Counted from the first letter of the stretch, positions 19,258-27,741 are shown. The stretch is 64,000 bases of DNA from CAYVIB01 sp964451365 (GCA_964451365.1 CAYVIB010000001.1:62001-126000); one strand, 5' to 3'. The notes: generated from the letters alone by a model not told the origin. A program made the numbers and translations.

Positions 19258-19273
19258 TTGCACGGGGGTGCAA
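19258..19273 (+). promoter_or_regulatory. Hairpin holding the ribosome binding site of the next gene
   Basis: TTGCAC-GGGG-GTGCAA is a perfect 6-bp hairpin with the only purine-rich ribosome-binding segment (GGGGG, 19264-19268) in its loop, ending five bases before the ATG at 19278. It would affect initiation directly and looks like a translational operator. Confidence 0.45.
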
Positions 19274-19277
19274 AAAA

Positions 19278-19997
19278 ATGAAGCTACCAAAAAGCCCGCC
19301 TCCCAATTATCTTAAAAGTGCTCCAGCAGAGTTGATTACACTGAGCAACCAAATCAGAGTCGGAAGAGATATATTATTACGACTATTAACTGACAAACAA
19401 ATGTCACGCTCATGGAGCGAACTGTCAAAGCGGATCACGAAGAGAGGTGATTGGCATTGCCTCTGGACAGAAATTGCTTACGCCGTGCGGAAAGCTAAAA
19501 AGCACACTGCAAGAGGCACGTACGAGCCAACAATGCGACAGAAGCAGCGGGAAGAATTTAAGAATATCCAAACAAAAGCGAACGCACTTCTTGAAGCTCT
19601 TCGAGATGAAGGGCCCTTGGACTTGAGGAGCTACGAAATATTTCCAGACGATGTGATGGGAATTTTGGGTATAAGCGGTTGGAGTTCTCGTGACCCATTA
19701 GAAAAATCAGATTTAGCCCATACCCTATTAACAGAATGGCCAACCATTAAAGAGTTAATTATAGAGCTGGCTAATAAAGCAGGGAAACTTGAAGAGGGGT
19801 TGCGTGCCTCGAAGCAAGTCCGTCGTAGAGGCAATAACGAACGTGAGAGATACTTCGCCACTCATATCAGCGATTACTTTAAACATGCTGTCGGCTCTCC
19901 GCTGTATGGTACCGTCGCTAACATTACCAATGCCACATTTGGCAGTAGTATACAAAAAGAACAGGTAGAAAAGTGGGTATCCCGCAGCACCAACTAA
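19278..19997 (+). CDS. Unknown protein of the integrative element
   Basis: A 239-residue, basic, probably cytoplasmic protein without membrane segments (MKLPKSPPPNYLKSAPAELI ... VEKWVSRSTN). It contains a Lys/Arg-rich central segment and predicted helices. It is preceded by an unusually structured leader (three-way junction and a hairpin around the ribosome binding site). No family recognised. Its position next to the AlpA regulator suggests an early or regulatory role. Confidence 0.7.
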   Translation: MKLPKSPPPNYLKSAPAELITLSNQIRVGRDILLRLLTDKQMSRSWSELSKRITKRGDWHCLWTEIAYAVRKAKKHTARGTYEPTMRQKQREEFKNIQTKANALLEALRDEGPLDLRSYEIFPDDVMGILGISGWSSRDPLEKSDLAHTLLTEWPTIKELIIELANKAGKLEEGLRASKQVRRRGNNERERYFATHISDYFKHAVGSPLYGTVANITNATFGSSIQKEQVEKWVSRSTN

Positions 19998-20070
19998 CCT
20001 AAAAAGCCCCCCATAACGACCCTTAGAATTTCTTCATTAAGGGGACTCTTACTAAATCATTCAATCGCCT

Positions 20071-20114
20071 TTAATACTCCTGTTGGTCATCTAACCCAGT
20101 ACCAGGAGTATTAA
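20071..20114 (+). promoter_or_regulatory. 12-bp perfect inverted repeat over the alpA ribosome binding site
   Basis: TTAATACTCCTG (20071-20082) and CAGGAGTATTAA (20103-20114) are perfect inverted repeats 20 bp apart. The right arm contains the alpA Shine-Dalgarno AGGAG. It could be a dimeric operator for autorepression or an RNA hairpin hiding the ribosome binding site. Confidence 0.6.
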
Positions 20115-20117
20115 GCA

Positions 20118-20351
20118 ATGGTGAGAGAAACTAAAATCCGCTATTTGAGAATTAGCCATATCATCGGCGATCCGAAAGCAACCCCCCCAATTGAACCCAT
20201 TATCCCGATTGGACGTAGTACCTGGTGGAAGTGGGTAAAGGAAGGGAAAGCTCCCAAACCCATCTACCTTGGACCAAAAACCTGCGCATGGACAGCTGAT
20301 TCAGTTTACCAGTTGGCATCTGAGCTGTTTAACCAAAGCGAAGCCGCGTAA
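20118..20351 (+). CDS. AlpA-family phage regulator
   Basis: A 77-residue MerR-like/AlpA helix-turn-helix protein: IRYLRISHIIGDP, IIPIGRSTWWKWVKEGKAPK (recognition helix) and PIYLGPKTCAWTADSVYQLA. In P4-type elements AlpA-like proteins act as excisionase or activate int transcription. It carries an inverted repeat over its own ribosome binding site, so autoregulation is likely. It is followed after 12 bp by another small DNA-binding-type protein. Confidence 0.85.
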   Translation: MVRETKIRYLRISHIIGDPKATPPIEPIIPIGRSTWWKWVKEGKAPKPIYLGPKTCAWTADSVYQLASELFNQSEAA

Positions 20352-20363
20352 GGGAGATTGGAT

Positions 20364-20675
20364 ATGGATAAGAAAAAGGCCACCCCGAAAGACAGCCCTA
20401 AGAAGCAGAAATATATTGTCGCACTCTACTATCTATTCCACGCGGGTTACAAAGGGATAAATACCTTTGAAGCAAAAAACCTGTATGGAGACACTTGCTT
20501 ACATTCCGTGGTTAGCACACTAGTGAAAGAGTACGGCTTCAAAATCCCCAGGCGGCGGGAGTATATCGGCGACTCGCCAAGGCCATTTTGCCGCTACTGG
20601 CTCTGTGAATCAGACAGATCCAAGGCAAAGAATCTGCTCGAAGCTCACTACGGGAAAGAATCATTGAGTGCTTAA
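20364..20675 (+). CDS. Small winged-helix-like phage protein
   Basis: A 103-residue basic protein starting at the ATG at 20364, which has AGGGAG seven bases upstream (the TTG at 20358 is too close to it). The Lys-rich N-terminus is followed by a possible winged helix (GINTFEAKNLYGDTCLHSVV, STLVKEYGFKIPRRRE) and a CRYWLCE strand. Similar small proteins occur in early regions of gamma prophages. Probably DNA binding; no precise function. Confidence 0.65.
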   Translation: MDKKKATPKDSPKKQKYIVALYYLFHAGYKGINTFEAKNLYGDTCLHSVVSTLVKEYGFKIPRRREYIGDSPRPFCRYWLCESDRSKAKNLLEAHYGKESLSA

Positions 20676-20679
20676 AGAA

Positions 20680-20714
20680 AAGGGCGCCCACCTTCCGCAA
20701 GATTAAGCGCCCTT
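20680..20714 (+). terminator. 8-bp hairpin between small phage genes
   Basis: AAGGGCGC (20680-20687) and GCGCCCTT (20707-20714) are a perfect inverted repeat with a 19-nt loop, five bases after a stop codon. No T run follows, so it may be a pause, Rho-dependent or processing site rather than a strong terminator. Confidence 0.35.
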
Positions 20715-20740
20715 CAATCAAACATTATCGGAGGCCAATT

Positions 20741-20905
20741 ATGGTCAAGACTCAGAAGAAAATCAATTCGAATAATCATCCAGCTACTAAAGCATATCGA
20801 GACCTTCGCTGTGAGCATTGCTCACGAGTGCTACTCCTGGATGAATGCAAATACTGCCGCCTTTGTGCTGGCCGTATAGCCGTCTACGGCAAGGCGACAG
20901 CGTAA
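20741..20905 (+). CDS. Com-like zinc-ribbon small protein
   Basis: A 54-residue frame with a good ribosome binding site (GGAGG at 20730) containing four Cys in two pairs: LRCEHCSRVLLLDECKYCRL followed by CAG. This is a zinc-ribbon layout like phage Mu Com, an RNA-binding translational activator. The C-terminal tail is basic. The stop overlaps the next start (TAATG), so it may act on, or be coupled to, the next gene. Too short for certainty. Confidence 0.6.
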   Translation: MVKTQKKINSNNHPATKAYRDLRCEHCSRVLLLDECKYCRLCAGRIAVYGKATA

Positions 20906-21270
20906 TGGCGAGCCTTCGAAAAGCAGTAGACGCTATGTGCAAAGACTGCATTTATGATCCCCTCGCCAAGGGGACGTGGCGGGAGCAAGTTTTTAACTGT
21001 GGGTGTTCAGGATGTCCCTTGTACGATGTTAGGCCGCTACCTGCGGCCACCACCTCAACAGCAGAGGTAAAGTCTAAAGCCTCGAAAAAGGCCGAAAAAC
21101 AGAATAGCCGCCCACCCGCCAGTAGGGCACTCTATCGATGGCCAATACAGTTGGTTTTGGGGCCAAAAACTGCCCAAAAACAAGCAAAGTTGCCCTTCAG
21201 GGACAGGGTTATGGACCTCGTTTTGATGGAGGTGCGCAGCAATGACAGCGCAAAGCGCAAACGTATTTGA
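20905..21270 (+). CDS. Conserved phage protein with Cys-rich N-terminus
   Basis: 121 residues from the ATG at 20905 (overlapping the previous stop). The N-terminal segment MASLRKAVDAMCKDCIYDPL ... GTWREQVFNC and CGCSGCPLYDVRPLP is a pattern I know from many marine and Pseudomonas prophages, always of unknown function, with Cys pairs that may bind zinc. The Lys/Arg-rich remainder suggests nucleic acid contact. It overlaps the next gene by 29 bp. Confidence 0.75.
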   Translation: MASLRKAVDAMCKDCIYDPLAKGTWREQVFNCGCSGCPLYDVRPLPAATTSTAEVKSKASKKAEKQNSRPPASRALYRWPIQLVLGPKTAQKQAKLPFRDRVMDLVLMEVRSNDSAKRKRI

Positions 21271-21703
21271 TTTTCCGAATGAAACTGTCGAACTAGACGG
21301 CCTTCGACCATTGGTCACGCCGGGGGTCTACGAGTTGAAATATACACACTGTGAGACAGGGATTTACTTCAACAAATCGCCAAAGGTCAAGCTTGTCTTT
21401 CGGATCATTACTCCAGGAGAGTTCTTTGGCGTCATTGTCGAGCGTTTTTATAATGTAAAAAAGCTCAAAGGCAAGCCCGGCAAAAACGGCAAGTTCGTTG
21501 TTGCGGCGAGGGGCGACTTCGCCAGGGAATTCTTCACCATTTACCCAAGGAGAGAACGGCTGGACCGGCTCCCGCTGACATACTTGAAAACAAAGATAAT
21601 CCTTGGTCGAGTAGTTACGGTGAAAAAAGATTCGAAACAGCGGGATATACCAGACCCGATTCAATATTCCGTTGTGACGGAACTGCTGAGGGTTCAGGAA
21701 TGA
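21242..21703 (+). CDS. Unknown beta-rich phage protein
   Basis: A 153-residue protein starting at the ATG at 21242 with GGAGGT seven bases upstream inside the previous gene. It alternates strands and basic residues (VYELKYTHCETGIYFNKSP, KVKLVFRIITPGEFFGVIVE, TKIILGRVVTVKKD), which would suit an OB-fold or ssDNA-binding-like protein. That is only inference; no family recognised. Confidence 0.65.
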   Translation: MTAQSANVFDFPNETVELDGLRPLVTPGVYELKYTHCETGIYFNKSPKVKLVFRIITPGEFFGVIVERFYNVKKLKGKPGKNGKFVVAARGDFAREFFTIYPRRERLDRLPLTYLKTKIILGRVVTVKKDSKQRDIPDPIQYSVVTELLRVQE

Positions 21704-22026
21704 AACAATTGCTCTATTCCGCTCTTGCTTGCTACCGATTTATTTCCTATCGGTTGGGCTATGGATTGATGTATTTAACCTTACCTACACCCATACCTAT
21801 ACCTTACCTACTAAAAATACCTGCCAAGGCCAGTAAATACAATGGCTCCAGCCATTCGGCATGGCAGACAGAATCACCCTTGAGAGGCGGTGAAACGAGA
21901 AGCCCAAAGACTCTCGGAATATCCGCTGTAGTGGGAGTGATAACTACCCATCTATATGACTACACCGGGGGACTTGTGCCCCCGGTTCTCAAATCATTAG
22001 GGGGTGCAATATGGAAACACCAGTAA
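21700..22026 (+). CDS. Doubtful 108-codon frame in a structured region
   Basis: The ATG overlaps the previous stop (ATGA), which suggests coupling, but the frame covers a CCTA-rich tract and several strong hairpins, its composition is unlike a normal protein (LPTPIPIPYLLKIP), and it overlaps the start of the next gene by 16 bases. It may be a short real protein whose 3' part is RNA structure, or not a gene. Confidence 0.25.
   Translation: MKQLLYSALACYRFISYRLGYGLMYLTLPTPIPIPYLLKIPAKASKYNGSSHSAWQTESPLRGGETRSPKTLGISAVVGVITTHLYDYTGGLVPPVLKSLGGAIWKHQ
21841..21985 (+). other. Structured segment with four nested or adjacent hairpins
   Basis: Visible pairings are AATGGCT-CC-AGCCATT (21841-21856), GAGAG/CTCTC (21882-21886 with 21911-21915), TGTAGT/ACTACA (21927-21932 with 21959-21964) and ACCGGGGG/CCCCCGGT (21964-21971 with 21979-21986, the end A-T pair shared with the previous stem). 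The region ends 25 bp before the next gene. It may be a leader or a noncoding RNA. Confidence 0.4.
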
Positions 22027-22439
22027 CCGTTAACGACGTGCTTTCCATTTGGGGAATTTCGGATGATCATCCGTTAGTGAATCTCTGCAGGCGGCACCTT
22101 TTGGATCAGGTGTTCCAATCCTATCTTGACGACTTTAATGAAAACCCGGACGAGGTGATAAGCTTTTTTATCGATGTTCATGACAAAACCTCCAGCGACA
22201 TAGCCGACTTGACATGGATAATCATTGAGTCACTTTGCGATGAAGCGGATTGCAAAGCTAATGCTGGTTATATTATTGCCTTGGCAGGCAAAACATTAAA
22301 CACGCTTGCCGGGATAGTAAATCAATCAGAAAAATTCCAAATCCATGAATCAGCTTTGGGTGAAGCGTGGGAAATTATTATTCAACGGCTTGCTGAAAGC
22401 TACGGAGTCAGCATTCAGCGGGCGCTAAACTGTTGTTAG
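22011..22439 (+). CDS. Unknown acidic protein of the element
   Basis: A 142-residue acidic, helical protein (METPVTVNDVLSIWGISDDH ... YGVSIQRALNCC) with a strong ribosome binding site (AGGGGG, 22000-22005). No membrane segment, no recognised motif. It directly precedes the virion-like genes and follows a structured leader. Confidence 0.7.
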   Translation: METPVTVNDVLSIWGISDDHPLVNLCRRHLLDQVFQSYLDDFNENPDEVISFFIDVHDKTSSDIADLTWIIIESLCDEADCKANAGYIIALAGKTLNTLAGIVNQSEKFQIHESALGEAWEIIIQRLAESYGVSIQRALNCC

Positions 22440-22495
22440 CAGTAGAAGGTTTAAAATATAATCAAAATGCAAACAGAAATCACTTTTCGAGAACG

Positions 22496-24280
22496 ATGCC
22501 AATGGCCGGACTAATAAGCGCAAACATGAACAAAGATAATCCTTTATCTTCTGTTGCAGGATATGATCCTGAAAAGATCACACTCGACGAAAACAAGGAT
22601 ACGGTCGAGGGTCGCGTTGCGGGGCTGATAAATAAAAATTCAGCACTGATGCAAAATGCTGCCACGAAAGCACGCCAGGCGTCGAATTCAAAAGGGCTTA
22701 TTAATTCCTCTATGGCAATCGGAGACGCCCAGCGAGCGGTTTATGATGTAGCGTTGCCTATCGCCTCTCAGGATGCAAACACTTCCTTTCAGACCAAAGC
22801 GCTAAATCAATCCGCAGGCAATCAGGCGCTGTCGCAAACCGCTGATGCTCAGACTCGCGGGTCACTGCAAGAACGGGCCGGACAACAAGCCGTTGATCAG
22901 ATAAAAGAGCAGGGAATCATTTCCCGCCAGTTGGCCGAGTTCGATCGGGAGACAAGGGAGCGATTACAGCAAACGCAAGGACAGCAGTCACTTGAGCAAA
23001 TAGGTGCCCAAGGTGAAGTACAATCCAAGTTGCAAGCCGAACGAGCAGAGATAGAAAAGCAGCTTCAGACTTCTGATTTCGCTGGTCGGCAAGAACTTCT
23101 GGCAAGGCAAGCGGAAATAGATAAGCGGTTGCAAGAAATAGCCGGTCAGCAATCGCTTGAACAAATCGGTGCTCAAGGTGATATTCAGCGTGAATTGGCG
23201 CAGATGGATATTGCCGCTCGAGAACAATTCCTCGAAAGGCAGGCTGTTCTTGATCAGAAGATGCAAGAGTTGGTTGGCACCCAGGCTATGGCGCAAATCG
23301 GTGCTCAGGGCGATATTCAAAGCCGCCTGCTTGCGGAAAGGGCTGTAATTGATCAACAGATGCAGGCCGCAGATGCAGAGACACAAAAAGAACTGCTTGG
23401 TATCCGCGGCGAGATTGACCGACAGTTGCAAGAATTAACCGGTGAGCAAGCAATCGAGCAACTTGACCGGCAGGGCCAAATCAACGCCGCTTACCAGGAG
23501 GCACAATATGGTTTCGACCGAAATATGCAAAATCTTCGCGGTGAGCAGGCAAACGAACTGGCGAGAATCAATAACGCCTCCAGCGAATTGATGCAAACAA
23601 GTCAGTCCGCGTCCATGATTATGGCTAATTCAATGCAGGCCATAGGGCAGATACTTTCCAACCCTGACATCCCTGCCACGAGCAAAGAGGCATTGATCGG
23701 TCACCAAATGCGGATGCTTGAATCAAGCCTAGCGGTAACCAGCAGTATTGCTGGTAGCGGCGTTAGGGAGAGGTTACAAACACGGCAAGCCGAACTGGAA
23801 AGAGAAATGCAGACAGCAATTCAAAACAACGACGTTGAAGCTCAGGAATTAATTCGTGGTCAGCAGGAGGAAATCAGCCGGCAGATTCAAGAATTGCCGC
23901 CACATGTAGACCTTAGTGACGTTCTTGACTTCGGGCAAAACAATACCGGTGGAAACACTGGAGGCGGAAACCAGACCGGAGGCAACCAACAGTCCGGTGG
24001 ACCGCAGGACTTCGGCTACGACTTCCCGCAGGATAGTGATGCGGGAGTTAGCTGGACCCAAACTATGCGCGGCATATTGAATAATTTCAACGGATGGGAC
24101 AATAACCGGTACGTTGTTGGCGGGGGTATTCCGATTCCAAAAGATCCAACAAAGCAATCGTCTATTGATGAAGCGGTAGCTGCGTGGAACGGAACAGGCG
24201 AACCACCAGAAGGTTACGCTCAACTAACAAGAGACGGAAAAGTCAGGCTTTGGCACTTAGGCGAGTGGGTGTATGAGTAA
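22496..24280 (+). CDS. Podovirus-like virion protein with 11-residue coiled-coil repeats
   Basis: About 594 residues if started at ATG 22496 (MPMAGLISANMNKDNPLSSV); an in-frame TTG at 22433 is possible but lacks a ribosome binding site. The N-terminal segment with SSMAIGDAQRAVYDVALPIA is a pattern seen in structural or ejection proteins of podovirus-type phages. Residues about 130-350 form a Gln/Glu-rich repeat (QQSLEQIGAQG and variants) with spacings of 33, 55, 44, 55 and 33 residues, all multiples of 11, which marks a hendecad coiled coil. A Gly/Asn/Gln-rich linker (NNTGGNTGGGNQTGG) precedes a C-terminal domain. It is probably a rod-like internal or tail component. Confidence 0.7.
   Translation: MPMAGLISANMNKDNPLSSVAGYDPEKITLDENKDTVEGRVAGLINKNSALMQNAATKARQASNSKGLINSSMAIGDAQRAVYDVALPIASQDANTSFQTKALNQSAGNQALSQTADAQTRGSLQERAGQQAVDQIKEQGIISRQLAEFDRETRERLQQTQGQQSLEQIGAQGEVQSKLQAERAEIEKQLQTSDFAGRQELLARQAEIDKRLQEIAGQQSLEQIGAQGDIQRELAQMDIAAREQFLERQAVLDQKMQELVGTQAMAQIGAQGDIQSRLLAERAVIDQQMQAADAETQKELLGIRGEIDRQLQELTGEQAIEQLDRQGQINAAYQEAQYGFDRNMQNLRGEQANELARINNASSELMQTSQSASMIMANSMQAIGQILSNPDIPATSKEALIGHQMRMLESSLAVTSSIAGSGVRERLQTRQAELEREMQTAIQNNDVEAQELIRGQQEEISRQIQELPPHVDLSDVLDFGQNNTGGNTGGGNQTGGNQQSGGPQDFGYDFPQDSDAGVSWTQTMRGILNNFNGWDNNRYVVGGGIPIPKDPTKQSSIDEAVAAWNGTGEPPEGYAQLTRDGKVRLWHLGEWVYE
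22883..23542 (+). repeat. Protein-coding repeat in units of 33 bp (11 codons)
   Basis: Copies of the motif encoding (G)QQxxxQIGAQG begin at intervals of 33, 55, 44, 55 and 33 codons. The unit is degenerate at the DNA level but exact in length, so it grew by whole 11-codon steps. Confidence 0.65.
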
Positions 24281-24431
24281 CGCCGCATTATCAATAGTGA
24301 ATTCAAAGGTGATTCGCCGAGCAGTGCCGGCTGACAATTCCGGCAATTCTAAAGGATTCACAAAGCTAACTTGGGCTGTGATCGATTCCTTTAGCAACAT
24401 TGATCAGGAGAAATTATGGGTTTTCGATTGA
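24273..24431 (+). CDS. Small protein encoded between virion genes
   Basis: A 52-codon frame (MSNAALSIVNSKVIRRAVPA ... NIDQEKLWVFD) starts with ATGAGTAA at the stop of the preceding gene and overlaps the start of the next gene by 16 bp, filling an otherwise empty 135-bp gap. This tight overlap supports a real phage gene, but no homologue is recognised. Confidence 0.45.
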   Translation: MSNAALSIVNSKVIRRAVPADNSGNSKGFTKLTWAVIDSFSNIDQEKLWVFD

Positions 24432-25420
24432 GTAAATTTATGGCTGGCGCCGCTGGTGGCGCCGGGCAGGCATTGCAGGTCGAACATCAAAACGATCTGG
24501 CTATGGAGAAAATGGAGAAGTGGGAGAAGACAAAAGCTGAAATCCTGGATGCCAGAGAGGCGAAGCTTGCTGAAATTGGTGCTCAGAATGGAAAAATTGG
24601 TACTTACAACCCCCGCGACTATACAACAGATTCATGGGCTGAATTTGTTAAAACTAAAGATCCATCCACTCTCAAGAGATACGCAGAGTTTGATAGCGTC
24701 ATGGTTGGAGATGTTCCCTATTCTCGAAACCCTGTTACAGGAGTGTTTGAGCCCGCGCAAATCTCCACTAACGATGGCACCGATGAAATCACGCCGGATG
24801 ATGTGGCCGAAAACAAAGGTACGGTATCCAGGGGAGGGAAAGCAGGAGAGCTTAATGCCAGCTTGGAAATTCAACCCAAAATTGAAGAGGCAATCACCAA
24901 GGCGCGAAAGGAAGCGGAAGCAGCCGTCAGCAAAAAAATATCAGAAATGGGCCAGCTCAATAAGCTGGAAGATGCTGATGCTATTTACGAAAACCTGAGC
25001 GGCGCCAACCTGGAAAATATTTATGGGTACGGTGAAAAGTGGTATCCGGATTTCCTTCGATCGCAGGAAGGCATCGACCTTATAGCACAACGCGATCAAT
25101 TGGTTTCCATGTTAACAATCGCCGCAAGGGGTGAGCTTAAAGGCCAAGGCCCAATCACCGACCAGGAGGCGGGAACACTTGAGAAGGCTGCCACCGGCCT
25201 ATCCAATCCAAACATCAGCCCTACCCTGGCAAGGCGGTACTTGGATAGCGCCATGACTACGCTTTATCGCAATGCCGGCCAACGATTTGAACCTGGTGAC
25301 ACAGGACAAGCAACACCGACCAGCAATAACAGTTCACCCCCGGCAGCAGGAGCAAGACTCGCGCCCGATGGCAATTGGTATGTGGAGCGCAATGGTCAGT
25401 TTTTAAGGGTGGATCAATGA
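24416..25420 (+). CDS. Podovirus-like internal virion/ejection protein
   Basis: A 334-residue protein with a Gly/Ala-rich N-terminus (MGFRLSKFMAGAAGGAGQAL), a charged coiled coil (EKMEKWEKTKAEILDAREAK) and a C-terminal helical domain. The small amphipathic Gly/Ala start followed by coiled coil resembles gp14/gp15-type internal core proteins that line the ejection channel. It overlaps the next gene by four bases (ATGA) and follows the repeat protein, so three structural genes form one unit. Assignment rests on pattern and context. Confidence 0.65.
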   Translation: MGFRLSKFMAGAAGGAGQALQVEHQNDLAMEKMEKWEKTKAEILDAREAKLAEIGAQNGKIGTYNPRDYTTDSWAEFVKTKDPSTLKRYAEFDSVMVGDVPYSRNPVTGVFEPAQISTNDGTDEITPDDVAENKGTVSRGGKAGELNASLEIQPKIEEAITKARKEAEAAVSKKISEMGQLNKLEDADAIYENLSGANLENIYGYGEKWYPDFLRSQEGIDLIAQRDQLVSMLTIAARGELKGQGPITDQEAGTLEKAATGLSNPNISPTLARRYLDSAMTTLYRNAGQRFEPGDTGQATPTSNNSSPPAAGARLAPDGNWYVERNGQFLRVDQ

Positions 25421-27741
25421 TGGCTACTTTAACCCCTGTTGATTACAACCCTTTTGAACAGTCGGTCAAGTTAACTCCGGTTGATTTCAATCCGTTTGAA
25501 CAAGAACGCGCTCAGCCACCGGAAGACAATCGTTCACTCATCCAGAGAACCAAAGATTTATTTACCGGCAATAATCGGGAGACCGAATACACTGAATCCA
25601 TGGATGAATTCGACGTGCCGGCAAAGTTTGCTGTTACCCGACCGATAGCGACCGCCAAAACAGCGCTTGGACTGCTCACAACGTTCGATCCGCTGGAGCA
25701 GGTATCTATCCTCAAAGAGAATTTCCCAAAGCTGAAATTCTACGAGGATGAAAAAGGCAATATTGTTGTGGACGGTACCGAGGAAGACGCCGGCACGGGA
25801 ATACTCAATCAACCCGGTATTAGCGCCCGCGATTTGCTTCAGGCTGGCTTTCAGGTGTCGCTTTACACTCCGGCTGGCCGAGCGGGGGTGGGCGCTGCAA
25901 GCAAGCTTGGCGCGGCTGGCCGGGTCGGTGCGGCCAGCGGTGCCACTCAATTGGTTCAGGACATTGCCGGCAGACAATTGGCTGGTGGCGAGGCTTATGA
26001 TGTTGAACGTGTCGGGGATGGAACAATCGCCACAGAAGCGCGCGACAGAACAGCCGGCGATGTTGTCACTGATGTGAATTATGGTGATGTCGCCCTGGCT
26101 GCCGGTCTGGGTGCCGGTTTTGAGGGGATTGGTCAGGTAGTAGGACCGACATTGAAATCTCTGATCCAGAAGTATCGTGGTAATCAAGCAAAAATCACCA
26201 ACGAGATTCGCAACGAATTTAGGAAAGTAGCAATCGAGGCTGGGCGCAATCCTGAGGAAGTGACAGATGAATTGATCCAGTCGTACATCCAGACCGGGGA
26301 CGATGGACTGACGCCACTGGAACGCGAATTCAACGTGACACTTACGCGTGGTGAGCGGCAAAGCATGCTGGCGGCTACGCCAGAGCAAAAAGCGAAGGCA
26401 CTGGAAACCCTAAACGTGGAGGACTCCCTGCGCGCTGGATCGCTTGGAGGCGACAAGGTAAGGCAAGCCTACCTTACCGAGCAATTCCGCCGACAGCCGC
26501 AAATAGAGGCCGCTGCGCAGAACGTCCAGGGATCGCTTGGCGGTGGTCGGCTAGTGGAAAGCATGGACGAAGCAGGACGAATCATCAAAACATCCATCCA
26601 GGACCAGGCGGAGGGTGCCTTAAGTGCTGTTGATCAGGCATACAGCCAGATCGGCGAGGCGTCATTGCGATCCGCCGCCGCCAAAAATTTATTTTCCACC
26701 ACCAGGAAGGTGCTCACCGACAACATCGATACCATTGTTGACGATCAACTGACACCAGCCACGCAGGCAGCGGTAAGGAAGCTGCAGCAATACGAGAAGT
26801 ACCTCGCTGAACGTCCGGAGTCTCTGTCAGTCGGGCGTATCGACAACATCAGGAAGGTGCTTAATGACCTTTGGAAAAGCGCCGGCAACAAGACCGACAA
26901 AAGCCAAGTCCGGAAGGTGGTTAAGGCGTATGACGACTATGTAGACCAGGCCGTTATCAAAGGCATGTTCGAGGGCGACCAGGAGGCCATCCAGCAGCTC
27001 AAAGGAGCCCGCCAACTGTCCCGTGCTTACTTCGAGAAGTTCAGCGCGCGCGAGGGTCAGGTAACGCGAGGATCAAGCAGCAGGATCGCAGACCGCCCCG
27101 GGCGATTCATTGAAAAGATCATTGAGGAAAACCCGACTGACAAAGAAGTGATTAACACCCTGTTCACCGCCAGTTCCTTCAATGGCAAAGCCGCGTCCAA
27201 AATGGCCGGTAGGTTTAAGGAAATACTGGGGCCTGAGTCGCCCGAATGGCAGACAGTCAAGCAGGCTGCATTTCGCAATATGCTGAAGTTCAAGAACGAA
27301 AGCGGTGAAAGCATCCTGAGCCCCCAGAAGACCTCCGAATCGATCAGAAAGGCCATGGAGAACACTGAACTGATGAAAGAACTATTCAGTCCGCAGGAGC
27401 GAACCAAGATCATGCGGTTCGGCAGCCTGATGCGCGGTATTGACCCGAACCTCGGCGCCCTGAAAAGCCGTGTGACGCCTTCCGGCAAGGCCGCAGTGAA
27501 CTCTGCAGGTGAGGTGCTAAAGTCGCTGTTCCCGGCAATGGTAACCGGTGAGCCTATTACTCTGACCGCGTATGGTGTATCGGTGCTGTCCGGGTTTGGA
27601 AAAAAAGCCAAAGCCAGAAGCGTATTCAAGCCGCAAACCGCCACCACGGGGGTGACGATACCGCTCCCAATGGGCAGGGAAATCCCGGTTTCGGCGGCGG
27701 GCGCAGGGGCATCCATGAGCGCAATGGCCGACAAGAATTAA
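25417..27741 (+). CDS. Large podovirus-like internal virion protein
   Basis: 774 residues from the ATG at 25417 (overlapping the previous stop). The N-terminus contains a duplicated motif, TPVDYNPFEQ and TPVDFNPFEQ. A Gly/Ala-rich hydrophobic region (GRAGVGAASKLGAAGRVGAA and GDVALAAGLGAGFEGIGQVV) is followed by a long charged helical domain. The layout (short linear repeats, membrane-active Gly/Ala stretch, long helices) suits a DNA-ejection protein inserted into the membrane. No lysozyme or transglycosylase motif was seen. Confidence 0.65.
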   Translation: MMATLTPVDYNPFEQSVKLTPVDFNPFEQERAQPPEDNRSLIQRTKDLFTGNNRETEYTESMDEFDVPAKFAVTRPIATAKTALGLLTTFDPLEQVSILKENFPKLKFYEDEKGNIVVDGTEEDAGTGILNQPGISARDLLQAGFQVSLYTPAGRAGVGAASKLGAAGRVGAASGATQLVQDIAGRQLAGGEAYDVERVGDGTIATEARDRTAGDVVTDVNYGDVALAAGLGAGFEGIGQVVGPTLKSLIQKYRGNQAKITNEIRNEFRKVAIEAGRNPEEVTDELIQSYIQTGDDGLTPLEREFNVTLTRGERQSMLAATPEQKAKALETLNVEDSLRAGSLGGDKVRQAYLTEQFRRQPQIEAAAQNVQGSLGGGRLVESMDEAGRIIKTSIQDQAEGALSAVDQAYSQIGEASLRSAAAKNLFSTTRKVLTDNIDTIVDDQLTPATQAAVRKLQQYEKYLAERPESLSVGRIDNIRKVLNDLWKSAGNKTDKSQVRKVVKAYDDYVDQAVIKGMFEGDQEAIQQLKGARQLSRAYFEKFSAREGQVTRGSSSRIADRPGRFIEKIIEENPTDKEVINTLFTASSFNGKAASKMAGRFKEILGPESPEWQTVKQAAFRNMLKFKNESGESILSPQKTSESIRKAMENTELMKELFSPQERTKIMRFGSLMRGIDPNLGALKSRVTPSGKAAVNSAGEVLKSLFPAMVTGEPITLTAYGVSVLSGFGKKAKARSVFKPQTATTGVTIPLPMGREIPVSAAGAGASMSAMADKN

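Noticed and set aside
21841..21985. Possible ribozyme or group II intron segment
   Set aside because: No hammerhead core, domain V or reverse transcriptase was found; kept only as structured sequence.
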